Notes: generated by a model from the letters alone, not told the origin. A stretch of 64,000 bases of DNA from Eulemur rufifrons (GCF_041146395.1 NC_090984.1:83339114-83403113), one strand, 5' to 3'. Numbered from the stretch's first letter, positions 24,797-38,399 are shown. Numbers and translations are program-made.

Positions 24797-25853
24797 CTGG
24801 ATGAATCCTTAAGATCCCTTCTTTCAGCTTTAGTCTGGATAGGGGCACGCCGTGAGCACCAGGTAAGCTGCCTCCTCTTTCACTAGGGGGAGCCCTTCAC
24901 GTGTTGTTCAGGATTTTGCTACCTCTGCTGGGGGGGCTGCTCCTCTTCCTCTCCCGAGGTGGTTTCCGTCTCTCTCTGCGAGAAAGACAGTGGATAGGGG
25001 GAGGGGAGCGGCGCCCTCGTTCGCCCAGTGCCCCAGCCGCTGCAGTTCCCGTGGGCGATGGTCCGCCCCGCCCCAATGTCTGCAAGGTCCACGCTCCACT
25101 CTCTCGCGACTGGGGAACCACTCAGTGTTCACACAAAGGCGAAGCTCCTAGTCCAGGTCCGTGAACTAGGGGAGGGAGCCACCCAGGGAGCCACCCGGTA
25201 CCCAATCGCTCCGCAGCATTTAGGCTGTGAAACCCGACAATGGCAACTGCCCGTCTGCAGATCACTGTGGCTGGGGTTGAACGCTCAGGGACCAGCAGAG
25301 GCCAGAGGACCTGGGGACTGGGAGAATCCAGCCGCCCGCCTAAACGAGACAGATCGGTGTCTGCTAGAGCCAGGACCGAAGCAGCCCCGCGGCCCGCATA
25401 TAGGAGACAGTTGCTAGGCGCCTCGGCCGCGCACAGCCAGGGTCCAAAATGCCTCCCGCTAATGTCTCCTCTCTGCAGAGCCCCACGTCTCCCGCAGCGA
25501 TTCTGCACCGACTTCAGGCAGATCCCCAATTGAGTGCCTGTGGAGGTCAGAGGGGGAACAAGATGCTTTCCTGTGGGGCTGAACCCACCCCACTCTCTGG
25601 TGAGGTGGGTACAGCCGTCCCGCGCTCCCTTCTCTATTGACCGTCCCGCACTCTCCAGATTTTCGCGATTTATTTCCCGATCACCTCAGTCCTTTCTCGC
25701 TCGCTCTCTGTCCCATGCTGATTCTCCATGGATTCACACCGCCGTTCTTGTGGGGGAGTGAACCTCTAGCGTTGTGGTAGTCCGAGGCCCATGCCTTCCA
25801 CTCCGGGAGCACGAATCCAGGAGGTCACCACCATTCCGCCATCTTCTTGGATA
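24797..25853 (-). promoter_or_regulatory. L1 5' UTR / internal promoter, CpG-rich
   Basis: About 1.06 kb upstream of ORF1 on the - strand, rich in CpG across roughly 24850-25700. On the - strand it begins with an AAGATGGC YY1-type site (complement at 25838-25845), the conserved start of primate L1 where YY1 positions transcription. Human L1 5' UTRs also carry an antisense promoter; one here would fire along the + strand, toward GPR137C exon 2. That activity is inferred. Confidence 0.8.
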
Positions 25854-25939
25854 AAAATTATTGTTTTCTAAATTAGGGGAGGCTAGTTTGTACATGGGAT
25901 AAGGGTTACATGACAAAAAACATTTGGTATCCATTAACC

Positions 25940-26238
25940 CTTATTACTCTTCATTATTTATTTATTTATTTATTTATTTTGTGGGGGGACTTTTGTGGCC
26001 TAGGCTGGAGTACAGTGACACGATCATATCTCAAAGCAGCCTCAAAGTCCTAGGCTCAAGCTATCCTCCCACCTCAGCTTCCCCAATAGCTAGGACAACA
26101 GGCACATACCACCACATACCTGGCTAATTTTTTAATTTTTTTGTAGAGACAGGATCTTACTATGTTGCCCAGGCTGGTCTCGATGTGCTGGCCTCAAGTG
26201 ATCCTCCTGCCTTGGCCTTCCAAAGCACTGGACATAAT
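25940..26238 (-). mobile_element. Alu (old dimer)
   Basis: Reverse Alu with a (TTTA)n-derived tail at 25953-25979, both arms ('ggcctaggctggagtacagt', 'tgttgcccaggctggtctcg', 'ccttccaaagcactggacat'). It begins about 70 bases after the young L1. Confidence 0.88.
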
Positions 26239-26239
26239 T

Positions 26240-27384
26240 GGCCCATTTATTTAGTTTTATGGCATTAAGAAAGACCTGGTAAGATATGGCCCATCTGACG
26301 TAAATTAATTAACACCAGCAAGTCATTTAGATATGTTATTTCCTATTCTAAACTTCAAAAAATCTACATAAATCTTGTGTTCACTATGTTTTATGAATTA
26401 TCGTTACTATCTTAACAAATGTGTAATTTCTTGACATTTTTTGATATTATTAATTTTTTTTTTTACTCAAGATCATGTCCTGTTAGCTATATTCTGTAAA
26501 ATACTTGGAATCTATTACTAACAGATCATTGTTTTTAAATTTACTATAATCTAAGTGTGATTTAAGAGGCTGAATATGCTTATGTAATACATTGGAATAT
26601 ATTCTACAGATCTGGGATGGTAGCTGACCTTTAATTTTTTTTCCTTATCCATCTCAACTCCCTCTAACGCCAATTATCCTATGACCTATAATCTTGTGGA
26701 TCACCCCTCCTACCCTGTCCCCATTCTCTTCTTCATGTGATCCTTTTAAATGCTGTTACTAAAATCAAGCTTTTCCCAGATGACACTTTGTGCCTTTTGT
26801 GGGAAAAACAATCAGCCTATTTGATGTTTCCCAATACTACTTACTAATGTTGTACCATCATCATCTCTCTGAAATCTGTGCCATCTGATTAGGTCATTGT
26901 TGGCTATAATAATAACTTCCACCGTCCTGGATGAATCAGCACTTTCTTCCTTCTTGTCTCCTGTGATACATGATCTTTTTCAAAACCTTATTGAACCCAT
27001 CCAATGTCTCAATTCAGTGGTTTCTTGGAGTTCTAAAACCCTCCATTTGCATTTGAGCCACCCAGTAGCATGGCCACACCTTGGATCAGCTCTTAAAAAT
27101 GAAGCTATTCTTTCTGACCAATGTTTTCTATCTCTTTTCCCTTATACATCTTGAATTCTTCCTTTTATAACTGTTTTTCACCCTCATACTAACTTTTAAT
27201 CATTTTACCTCTTCTGTTCTCCCACTCCATTCTAGTATTCGTCATTCCTTAACTTTTTGCCATGCCAAACTACTCATTCACTGGAGTGAGTTCTTTCTCT
27301 ACAATAGTTCCCACATTCTATGGTTCTAAATTACTACATGAAAAACACAACCTAGTTATTTGAACTTTTTATAATGTATAAACC
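26240..27384. other. Intronic sequence, nothing certain
   Basis: AT-rich, then a pyrimidine-rich stretch (26620-27310) with the composition of an old repeat, but I cannot name a family. The 26897-27154 open frame shows no recognisable protein. Confidence 0.45.
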
Positions 27385-27800
27385 TAAAATAACAGCAGAG
27401 AGAGTCTCCAAAGATAATGAGTTTGTTCGGGAATGGGCAGCATTACAATCCAGGATATGGATGCTAAGACAGATCATAGACATATTGGGGGAGGTTGAGT
27501 CAAGGGTAAACTTTTAAAGGCAAAATGAGGAAAGTTACATAAGCTGTTTTGAAACAATTATCCCTGGCTGCAAGGATAACAAGGGGGGTATCAGTCCAAG
27601 GTTGAATAGGCAGTTAGTTCCTGGGGAGATGTCCTCACAGAAGTCTTCTTTGTTTAAGGCTGCAGTGACCTTTGTGCAAGGTTGTGGTTATTATAGTCCT
27701 TATAATAGTTTTTATCACAGGCATATCTTCATGAGACCCTTCCATTACAGTCCCTGACTCCATTTTATTAGGGTTTGGCATAAGTGACTCCGTGTGATTC
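27385..27800 (-). mobile_element. Endogenous retroviral LTR (unassigned)
   Basis: Sequence with LTR-like composition in reverse orientation. Read on the - strand it runs from 'ggagtcacttatgccaaacc' to 'ctttggagactctctctgct', typical of solo LTR ends. Family not assigned; no coding region. Confidence 0.5.
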
Positions 27801-28270
27801 TGGCATGCCATCCACTTTTTCTATTAGATTATTTCAATTTCAAAATCAGGAAGCCTTGCTAACTGTATCTACTATTAATTGCCTGACTTTAACTGGACCT
27901 CCCTGTTTCTCAGTATATTCTTTTATAACCCTCTGTTCATGTGTTCCAAATGTTTTCCATATTCCAAGCGCTTAAATCTAACATTTTTTCACAGGAGATG
28001 ACCTTGCCTTCTACTTTACTAGAAAAAAAAAAAAAATAGAATCCATCTGCCAAATCCTCTCATCCTTCTCCTCTATATCGAAATATCTGAATCCACACTA
28101 CATCCAAATTTCTTATTGTAACAAAGAGCTAATTTGTAAATTATTTTAAATTTTCTGTGCAGACCGCGAAGTTTTTCTTTACCTTGCTTTTCTTCCTTCT
28201 TGACTCAAAAGTATGTGTCTTCCTTTTCAGGAATAACTTGCTTCTTCTAGAGCCTTCTTTAACAATTGGG
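27801..28270. other. Intronic sequence, nothing recognised
   Basis: No supported feature apart from an A-run at 28022-28035. Confidence 0.45.
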
Positions 28271-28331
28271 GTCTCTCTCTCTCTCTCTCTCTCTCTCTGT
28301 TCTCCCTCTCTTCTCTCCTCTCCTCTCCTCC
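28271..28331. repeat. (TC)n / pyrimidine simple repeat
   Basis: An uninterrupted TC run at about 28271-28298 followed by TCTCC-type units. Likely length-polymorphic. Confidence 0.9.
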
Positions 28332-29535
28332 ATCTTCTACCTCACCCTGTCTACTTAAGTCCATTTCTGACCAACAGATTGCTAAATTAGAAACTGTGAA
28401 GGGTCTTTATATACATACTGACAAAAAATACAAGACCTATGGATCAGAGAAAAAGGCCATTTAGTATCACTCATGACAAAAACAGCAACCAAAGAATGTC
28501 TCCAAGCTCCAATCCCATAGGGCAACACTGTGAGGGGACAGATGTTACCGGCACATGCCACAGGGTGTGCTATAGAGAGGAAGCCTGAAGTAAAGAAGAG
28601 AGACAGACAGACACAAACAGACAGACATTGACTCTGCAATGTACCCAATCTTCACGTGGGAGCAAAAGGGAGATTTTTTTCCTCTGGAATATCCTCAGGG
28701 AGGGAAATGATCTCTATCTTTATTATACTAGTCAGCAAACAAATATTCCCTCTGACCTTAAGGTAAACACTATGTCTAGCATTCAAGGATGTTTGCTATG
28801 CAAACTCCTTGGCTCAGAAGACCTAGACCATGCAAAAACATGAGGTAATCATAGAGAATTGTATTCCAACACAGATTTTCCCAGGTTTCTCTTAGCTTCA
28901 AGTATCTCTCATATAGTCTATACTTAATGCCTGTGTTGTCTTACTTCCTATCAACTCCTTGCACTTCTGCTCAATAATTCTGTTGAAAACTATTCCATGC
29001 AAGGTACTAGTGACATATCAGTCAGGGAATCAGTCTTTTCTTAATAATTCCTGATTTATTGCAGTATTTAACAAGGGCTATGCTTTCTTCCTTTTAAGTC
29101 TAAGCTACTCTGCTGTTTTCTGTGACTAATCTGATTCATATGTTTCTCTCCTCTGCCCAACTTATTTCTTTACTCTTGTGCTTATTATTTGACTATTAAA
29201 TATAAACATATTACTGGTTGACTTCTCATTCTACATTTGTTCCCTCAAATGTCTTCTACTGTGAGTTTCAGGTGTCAACTCTGTAGGTGACTGTAATTTC
29301 TTTCTTACATTTCAAAACTCACCTGTCATTTTATTTCTGCCTAGATGTCATAAAAGTTAAATATAAGAATCAACTCCGTGACCTGACTTTTTAATTCCTT
29401 GTCTATAGAGCCCTCATTCTACTGGTGTTTTAGATTCAAAACCTGAGAATATGGTTTAGTTGACTCACTCAAATTCGTTTTTTAACTGCAATTCTGTGCC
29501 CTAATCTAGTCCATTTTCCACATTATCACCTAAGA
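28332..29535. other. Intronic sequence, nothing recognised
   Basis: Unique-looking DNA with a small (CAGA)n-like stretch near 28600-28626. Short open frames only. Confidence 0.45.
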
Positions 29536-29539
29536 AATC

Positions 29540-29700
29540 ACTCATAGAATCATATTACAAAGTTTGTAGGGGCTAAAGCCTAATTCTTCAGTACTTTATA
29601 CAAGGCCTCCGTGATTGGACGACTGCTTGCCCCTCCAGCTTCAACTTCTGCTGTATTTCCCACACTCTCCCACACTACACTACCATACCAAAGTACTGTC
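29540..29700 (+). mobile_element. L2 LINE fragment
   Basis: Sense L2-like text: 'acaaggcctccgtgattgga', 'ttgcccctccagcttcaact'. It directly abuts an L2 in the opposite orientation. Confidence 0.6.
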
Positions 29701-29704
29701 TTTG

Positions 29705-30550
<846 letters not shown>

Positions 30551-30551
30551 A

Positions 30552-31185
30552 AACTATTCAGTCATCATAATTTATTCAAGCAGGAATCATTGATAATAGT
30601 AAAAACTAAGATATGAAAGTTTGAAGAATAAGATACTTACATAGTCTCTAAATCTCCCCACATATTATTATTACTTACAGGAGGGAAAACCCTATAGATA
30701 TCACCTTAACCAATTGACCTAAGCTGACCTCACAGTAATGGGACAAATCAATATCATGAAACTCCTGATACAGTGCATTGAAAATAATGCAACATCATCC
30801 CAAATGGTATTCCTACCAAAATGCATAACCTGAATCTAATCATAAGGAAACGCTACAAGATCACTGCTCTGTACTCTTTGAATGTCACAAAAGACAAAAG
30901 AAATGAAGATTAAAAGAGACTAAATATACATGAAATCTGTATGTAATGCATAATCCTGGATTTTTTTCCCATAAAGGACTTCATTGGGATGATTGGCAAA
31001 ATGTGAATAAGGTCTGCAAAATACATAGTAGTATTGTGAAAATGCTCAATTTTATGATTTTTGTAATTATACTGTGGTTACGTAGGAGAATTTTCTTTTT
31101 TAAGGAAGTGTCTATTGAAGTACTTAGGGGTAAAGAAGTATGACACAACTTACTCTCAAATGATTTTTTAAACTCATATATAGAA
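30552..31185. mobile_element. Ancient interspersed repeat, unassigned
   Basis: Parts such as 'aaaagagactaaatatacat', 'ataatcctggatttttttcc' and 'aattatactgtggttacgta' match a mammal-wide repeat I have seen but cannot name with confidence (an old DNA transposon or LINE tail). Confidence 0.45.
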
Positions 31186-31189
31186 CACT

Positions 31190-31660
31190 GATGTTCACAG
31201 CCAAAAGGTAGAAACTACCCAAGTGTCCATCAATGAGAAAATGGATAAACAAAAAACATATTCATTGGAATATTATTCAGCCTTTAAAAATGACATTTTG
31301 ACACATGCCTAGGAGTGTCAATATAGATGAAACATGAAGACATTATGCTACATGGAAGTCACAAAAGGACAAATATTATATGTATTTACTTATATGAGGT
31401 ACCTAGAATAGTCAGATTCATGCAGACAGAAAGTAGAATGGTGGTTGCCAGAGGCTAGGAGAGGAGGGCATGAGGAGTTGTTATTTAATGAACGGGTACA
31501 GAGTTTCAGTTTGGGAAGATAAAAAGGTTCTGGAGATGGATGGTGGTGATGGTTGCACAACTATACAAATGTACTTAATGCCACTGAACCACACACTTAA
31601 AAATGGTTAAAGTGGTAAATTTTATGTTTTATATACTTTAGCACAATTTTAAAAATAAAT
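31190..31660 (+). mobile_element. L1 3' end (old L1M/L1ME)
   Basis: Classic old L1 tail in sense orientation: 'aatattattcagcctttaaa', 'agaatggtggttgccagagg', 'gaaccacacacttaaaaatg', 'tggtaaattttatgttttat'. 5'-truncated. Confidence 0.88.
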
Positions 31661-31916
31661 CATATATAGAGAGGTGGGAATAAAGGAAAAGTAGTGAAAT
31701 AAACTGTTACCTTCTAAACATGTGGATAGAGTTAAGAATGGAAACAGAAACAAAAAGCTGTTGTACTAATAATAATGCACTGTGGTGGTGGAGATAGTGA
31801 AAATGGATACATCTGAGAATATATAAGTAGTACAGTTTAGAGACTGATGGTATAATATTTTAGACTCCACCATTACATTCAGCTTCTTTTAGGTAGTGGT
31901 ATTGTTAACTAAAATA

Positions 31917-33101
31917 CAGTCATGTGCCATATAACATTTTAACCAACAATGGACTGCATATATGACAGTGGTCCCATAAGATTATAATGGAGCTGAAAAA
32001 TACCTATCTTCTACAGACATCGTAGCCATTGTAACATTGTAGTACAACACATCACTCATGTATTTGTGATGATGCTGGTGTAAATAAACCTACTGTGCTG
32101 CCAGTCATAAAACTAATAGCACATACAATTAGGTGTAGTATATAATACTTGATAATAATAAATGACTATGTTACTGGTTTATGTATTTACTGTACTATAG
32201 TTTTTATCATTATTTTAGAGTGTACTCCTATGTATTAAAAAAAAAAAAAAGTTAACTGTAAAGCAACCTCAGGTAGGCCCTTCAGGAGGCATTCCAGAAG
32301 AAGGCATTATTAGCATAGGAGAAGACAGCTCCATTCCTGTTATTGCCTCTGAAGACCGTCCAGTTGAGACAAGATGTGGAGGTGAAAGACAGTGATATGG
32401 ATGATTCTGACCCTGCGTAGGTCCAGGCTAATGTGTGGTCCTTAGTTTTTAATAAAAAAGCTTAAAAAGTTAAAAAAAATTAAATAGAGAACAGCTTATA
32501 GAATAAAGATATACAGAAAAGAAATACTTTTGTATGGCTGTACAATGTGTTTATATTTTAAACTAAGTGTTATGAGAGAGTCAAAAAGTTTTTAACAATT
32601 AAAAAATTTAGAAAGCAAAAAAGTTATAAGCTATGGTTAATTTATTATTGAAGAAAAATTTTATAAGTTTAGTGTAGCATAAAGGTACAAATATTTACAA
32701 AGTCAACAGCAGTGTATAATAATGTTCTAGGCCTTCACATTCACTCACCACTCACTCACTCACTGACCCAGAACAACTTCCAGTCCGGCAAGCTCCATTC
32801 ATGGTAAGTGCCTTATACAGGTGTACCATTTTTTATCTTCTACATCATATTTTTACTGTACTTTTTCTATGTTTAGATGCACAGATACTTAACTATTGTG
32901 TTACAGTTACCCACAGCATTCAGTACAATAACATGCTGTACAGCCTAGGAACAATAGCCTATACCATATGGCCTAGGTGTGTAGAAAGCTATACCATCGA
33001 GGTTTGTGTAAGTAAGAGCTCTGTGATGTTAACACAGTAACAAAATGGCCTAATAACGTGTTTCTCAGAACGTATCCCTGTCATTAAGCAGCACATGACT
33101 G
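31917..33101. mobile_element. Tigger-like (TcMar) DNA transposon, nearly complete
   Basis: Bounded by inverted ends: CAGTCATGTGCC at 31917 and its partner GCACATGACTG ending at 33101, each flanked by TA (31915-31916 and 33102-33103), the signature of Tc1/mariner insertion. Internal text ('cactcactcactcactgacc', 'gcaagctccattcatggtaa') fits the Tigger3/Tigger4 group as I recall it. No transposase frame remains. It lies 1.2 kb upstream of exon 2. Confidence 0.85.
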
Positions 33102-33139
33102 TACAATAGATACGAGTAGATGCACAGGCTTCTATCTTT

Positions 33140-33470
33140 GCCTGAGCATTTAACACCCATTTACCCTTCCTAACTTGGCTCAAATGTGACATCCTTTAAG
33201 AAGTCCTCCTTGACTCTTTGCACAGTCTTTCCTCTTGCCTCTTACCCTTTCCTGGACTGAATTAGTTTTTCTCTCTTCCTAGATTTTATGATAGCATCTT
33301 TTGCATTTATATCATAGTGTAACAAAGTAGATGGTTTATTTCTTCCAAATACTGAGCTCCTTGAGTGCAAAAACAGTGGTCATGTTGATGAATCCATGGC
33401 GCCTTTCATAGAGTATGGCATGTAACAGGTGCTCAGTAAATGTTTGGATGAAATCACTAAGTTACCTAAG
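33140..33470 (+). mobile_element. L2 LINE 3' end
   Basis: Sense L2: 'ctcaaatgtgacatccttta', 'gaagtcctccttgactcttt', and terminal 'ggtgctcagtaaatgtttgg'. Confidence 0.8.
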
Positions 33471-33499
33471 TACCTACACTATTTTTCTTCATAATGTAC

Positions 33500-34075
33500 T
33501 TTCCTCTTTCTTTCCAGGCCCCTAAAGTTTATACCTTACTTCGATGGTCTTGTAACTGGTCTTTCTACTTCTATTCTTTAGTTCTTCTGTAGTAGCCTAT
33601 ACATTAATGCCAGATTAATGAAATTCCATATTTTGGAGTACCTGTTTAAAAACCTTCAACATCTTCCCGTTGTCTGAAGAATAAAGTTTAAGTTCATCAG
33701 TAAGGACTTGAGAGCCCTCACACTATGCTCTCAGAATATACCATGTTTATTTCAAATCCTATTATACTTACCTACCTGCCTAACTTTATTCAAGTATTTG
33801 AGCACCTGCCTTTTGCAAGGCTTTGTGAAAGAGGTTTAGTAAATATGATATATGCTCATTCTCTTTATGTTCACTTTTTGATTCCTCGTTTCCTTATTTA
33901 CTACTTCATTTCATCATAAGAAAAAATAATCTTTGTAGAACACTCAGCCATGTTCATATTTAAGGAAGAAGTTCTATTTTAAGACAAAATATGAGTAATA
34001 TAATGAAGTTTAGGATAGATGGCAAGCCATCTGACACAATGTCTAGCACCCATAATAAAAGTTTAATAAATGTTT
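33500..34075 (+). mobile_element. L2 LINE, degraded
   Basis: L2-like text ('aaaaccttcaacatcttccc', 'aggacttgagagccctcaca') and an L2-type ending near 'taaaagtttaataaatgttt'. May be a second insertion. It ends about 250 bases before exon 2. Confidence 0.6.
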
Positions 34076-34328
34076 AAACTGAATTAATTCTGTTTAAATT
34101 TTTAAAGATAGAAATTGAAGTTTAAGGCTATAATAAAGAAACTTATTTATTGTTTTAAGCCTTTGGAAACCTATTTTTGCTTCATAGTAATTCAACTGTT
34201 AACATTTGAACTTTACTTGCTATCTATTATTATTTGTAGTTTTATCACTTTGAAACACAAAGTCAAAACATATGTAAGAATACTATATTACACGTTTTCA
34301 AAACTTTCTTTTTATACTCTCGTTATAG

Positions 34329-34372
34329 GTTATCTGTAAAGTCAGATGTGCCACTGAAATTGACAAACACAA
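34329..34372 (+). CDS. GPR137C: GPR137C exon 2
   Basis: Short 44-base internal exon encoding VICKVRCATEIDKH plus two bases of a Lys codon; this is the loop between TM3 and TM4. The acceptor is ATAG (34325-34328) and the donor is GTAAGT (34373-34378). It is entered in phase 0 directly from the GAG ending exon 1, and leaves in phase 2 (AA, completed by the first A of exon 3). It is too short to be seen by ORF length and was found by continuing the GPR137C frame. Apparent differences from human (Ile for Leu, Lys for Arg) rest on memory of the human protein. The exon lies in non-repetitive sequence about 250 bases after an L2 remnant. Confidence 0.92.
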
Positions 34373-35975
34373 GTAAGTTTTATGAGTATCTAAATTTCTA
34401 TCTGAAAGATCTAAAGCATTAATTTATTAATATTAATGATTAGTACCTAAAAGATGTAAAAAAATTTTTACAGTAGACTTCTCAAGGTATAAAGGAGTCG
34501 TTGTTGAAGGGGCCTTAGCAGTTTTCTAGAAAATCCAAATATTTAGGTTGGTTCAAAGGAAGTAAATTTAGTAGCCCACATTTCTCTCCCTTTAGCCATA
34601 CTGCTGATTAATACCTTTTTTTTTTCCTGCTGCTCTGCACTGTCCCACTTCAGATGTTAGATGTAACTTCATAGATGTATCTTTTACCAAGGTTAAATTA
34701 TGCTGTGTAGGGTGAGAATGTATAGTATAATTCCTTGAAATAAGTAATGTTTCAGTACTGATTAATCTCAGAAGTGAGGATACTAAGCTATAGAGTCATA
34801 TAAACTTGGGTTTCAGACCCAATTTTCCCACTAACTTGCTGACTATACACTTCATATACCCTCTCTATGTTTTGGTTTCCTAAACTACTCTAATTCCCTG
34901 GATATATAATTTCTATTAATACGTCCTTTTGGATTTCAAACCATATAATTATTGTTTTTATTATTTAATCTGAGAGAATATTAAAACCTAACCTTTTCAA
35001 ACTAAAATCTTAATACTTTTCGTGTACACTTAACAGTTTAGTTTGCTTGTTACAGATTACACATTACCTTCAATTTACTTCATGTAAACCATTTCCAAAT
35101 GCAGAGACTTTGTGATTCCCACTATTAAAAGTGATCCAAAATACAAGATACCAGGATGCCAGATAAAATTTCTAGATCATATTATTTAATATGGGGGTAT
35201 AAACATATTTGAACTATGATTACTTTCCTACAGATAGCTGTTATTGCTGTTTGAAACAGATAACTGCATCTTACCTGAAGAGTTTTTATGAGGTAGTCTA
35301 ATTTTTCTTAGGGGGAAGAGGTTAAGCATTTCATGTGCAGAGTTGCTCTGTGCTCTGTGTATGTAGTAAATGTGCAACTTTATAAAAAGATGAGATATTG
35401 ATGAATGCTTGAAACTCTACATATACTGTGCCTATGTTCTTCTTTAGTCAAGTTTGAAAGCAATGTTTGCTATAAATAATCAGAAGTTCCTAAGATTGAA
35501 CATTGTTTAAAATATATTTCCCTTACCTCATAAAAATTAATATTAGATGATCAATATAAATTTAGATATAGCATATTATTTTTTCAGGCAAATTATAAAA
35601 GCCTGGTAATTCTCGCAAAGGAAAAGTCAGTGGAAATATGCTTAATAGTTATAAAAATGAAAAATTCAGGATTATTTGAAATAGTGCTAAAATAGTCCTT
35701 TTATTCTTCTGGTAAAGGTAACTGAATTCAAGTTAACATGAGATTATTTCTGAATTAATGCTTAAAAATCGATGCCGTTTTAAGATGGTTTAAATACTAA
35801 TTTCTTAGCTGCAAAGATAGCGCAATAAACTCTGAGATTATTAAATTTGTATTTTATGAAATTATAAACATTTTAAACAGAAGGAATTCTTGTTCCTAAA
35901 ACAACACACTAATTTAAAATTAAATTTAATTTTTCATTAGTTTTACAATCATCTAACAAACTTTTTTTCTTTCAG
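34373..35975 (+). other. GPR137C: GPR137C intron 2
   Basis: 1.6-kb AT-rich intron between exons 2 and 3. Apart from a weak MIR-like piece (34785-34905) no repeat or gene is recognised. It is noticeably poorer in mobile elements than introns 1 and 3. Confidence 0.88.
34785..34905 (+). mobile_element. MIR SINE, degraded
   Basis: Sense MIR-like wording: 'cttgggtttcagacccaatt', 'ccactaacttgctgactata'. Within intron 2. Confidence 0.55.
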
Positions 35976-36204
35976 AATTCTGCTACATTTGGGCTTTATA
36001 TTGGCAAGCCTTCTCTTTTTAGTGGTGAACTTGACTTGTGCAATGCTAGTCCACGGAGATGTCTCAGAAAATCAGTTGAAATGGACTGTGTTTGTTCGAG
36101 CATTGATTAATGATAGCCTGTTTATTCTTTGTGCCATCTCTTTAGTTAGTTACATATGCAAAATTACAAAAATGTCATCAGCAAATGTCTACCTCGAATC
36201 AAAG
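35976..36204 (+). CDS. GPR137C: GPR137C exon 3
   Basis: 229-base internal exon. Its first base completes the split Lys codon; 76 whole codons follow, from [18 protein letters not shown] to [12 protein letters not shown]. It carries two strongly hydrophobic stretches that I read as TM4 ([20 protein letters not shown]) and TM5 ([19 protein letters not shown]), with the GPR137-family '[18 protein letters not shown]' region between and into TM5. The acceptor is a polypyrimidine tract ending TTTCAG (35970-35975); the donor is AAG|GTAAGT at 36204/36205. The exon ends in phase 0. Reading on into the intron adds about 33 unrelated residues before a stop at 36304-36306. The next expected exon (beginning Gly-Met-Ser-Leu-Cys in human, from memory) was not seen in the rest of the window. 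Confidence 0.95.
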
Positions 36205-36292
36205 GTAAGTAAATTTCTTGAATTTGCACTTAAATCTAATTTCAAATCCTTATCCTATGAACCATATTTTCATGGAAAGTATATATTGCTAT

Positions 36293-36441
36293 TTTTTTTG
36301 AAATGAGGTCTCACTATATTCCCCAGGCTGGATGGAGTGCAGTGGCTATACACAGGCATGATCATAGCATAGTACAGCCTCAAACTTCTGGGCTTAAACT
36401 ATCCTCATCTCAGCCTCCCAAATAGCTGGGACTACAGGCGT
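36293..36441 (-). mobile_element. Alu monomer (old), 91 bases after exon 3
   Basis: Reverse Alu arm: 'tgaaatgaggtctcactata', 'ccaggctggatggagtgcag', 'agctgggactacaggcgt'. Its T-rich end lies just downstream of the exon 3 donor. Confidence 0.85.
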
Positions 36442-37863
<1,422 letters not shown>

Positions 37864-37882
37864 GTAGTAGCAATAGCATCTT

Positions 37883-38399
37883 AATATAATAACATCACGA
37901 TAGAATTCATACTTCTTACTTGTCTAGGGATAAAGCATAAACAGATGCAGTTAAATTTAAAGTGCTTGTTCTCTAGGTACCTAGAAACTTTCTAAGTTTG
38001 GTTTTGCTTACTTTGAAATAGATAATACTCTGAATATAGTAAAGTTGCCAGTCTGAGAAGAAAATTTCTTCTGATAAATCTTCCAGAATCATTTCAAACA
38101 TCTTCCCCTTACTATCATATGAAAGGTATTCACTTTTTATTATTTAAAAAGTCTTAAATTTAAAAGCTGCATGGATTCAACATTATCTAGGAACACTACA
38201 GAGAGACATGTTCAGTTACATACCTATAAAGGGAGATGAGATACTAGATGATTTGTATTATATTGTACTGTTATGTAGTTCTTTATCTTCCTAACTAGGT
38301 TATAGACTTCTTCATTCAAAGAGCATTGTCATCTTGCTTTCATGTTCTTCTTGTAAAATCACTAGGCTCATTTTTGTTTTTTGAATTCTACAACAATAC
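37883..38399. other. Intronic sequence, nothing recognised
   Basis: AT-rich DNA with no supported feature. Confidence 0.5.

Larger units (their letters stand above)
19546..25853 (-). mobile_element. Young full-length L1, antisense to GPR137C
   Basis: Complete L1 on the - strand of about 6.3 kb: 5' UTR (25853-24797), ORF1 (24796-23792), 39-base spacer, ORF2 (23752-19875), 3' UTR and A-rich tail (about 19546). Identical 16-base flanks (AAAATTATTGTTTTCT at 19530-19545 and 25854-25869) are a perfect target-site duplication. The 5' end starts close to 'AAGAAGATGGCGGAATGG' on the - strand, matching the YY1-site start of primate L1. ORF1 is intact; ORF2 has only a few lesions. It is the youngest-looking large element here and probably lineage-specific. 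Confidence 0.96.

Noticed and set aside
23811..25761. Several + strand frames opposite L1 ORF1 and 5' UTR
   Set aside because: Antisense shadows of ORF1 and the CpG-rich 5' UTR. Human L1 has an antisense ORF0, but I see no basis for equating any of these with it.
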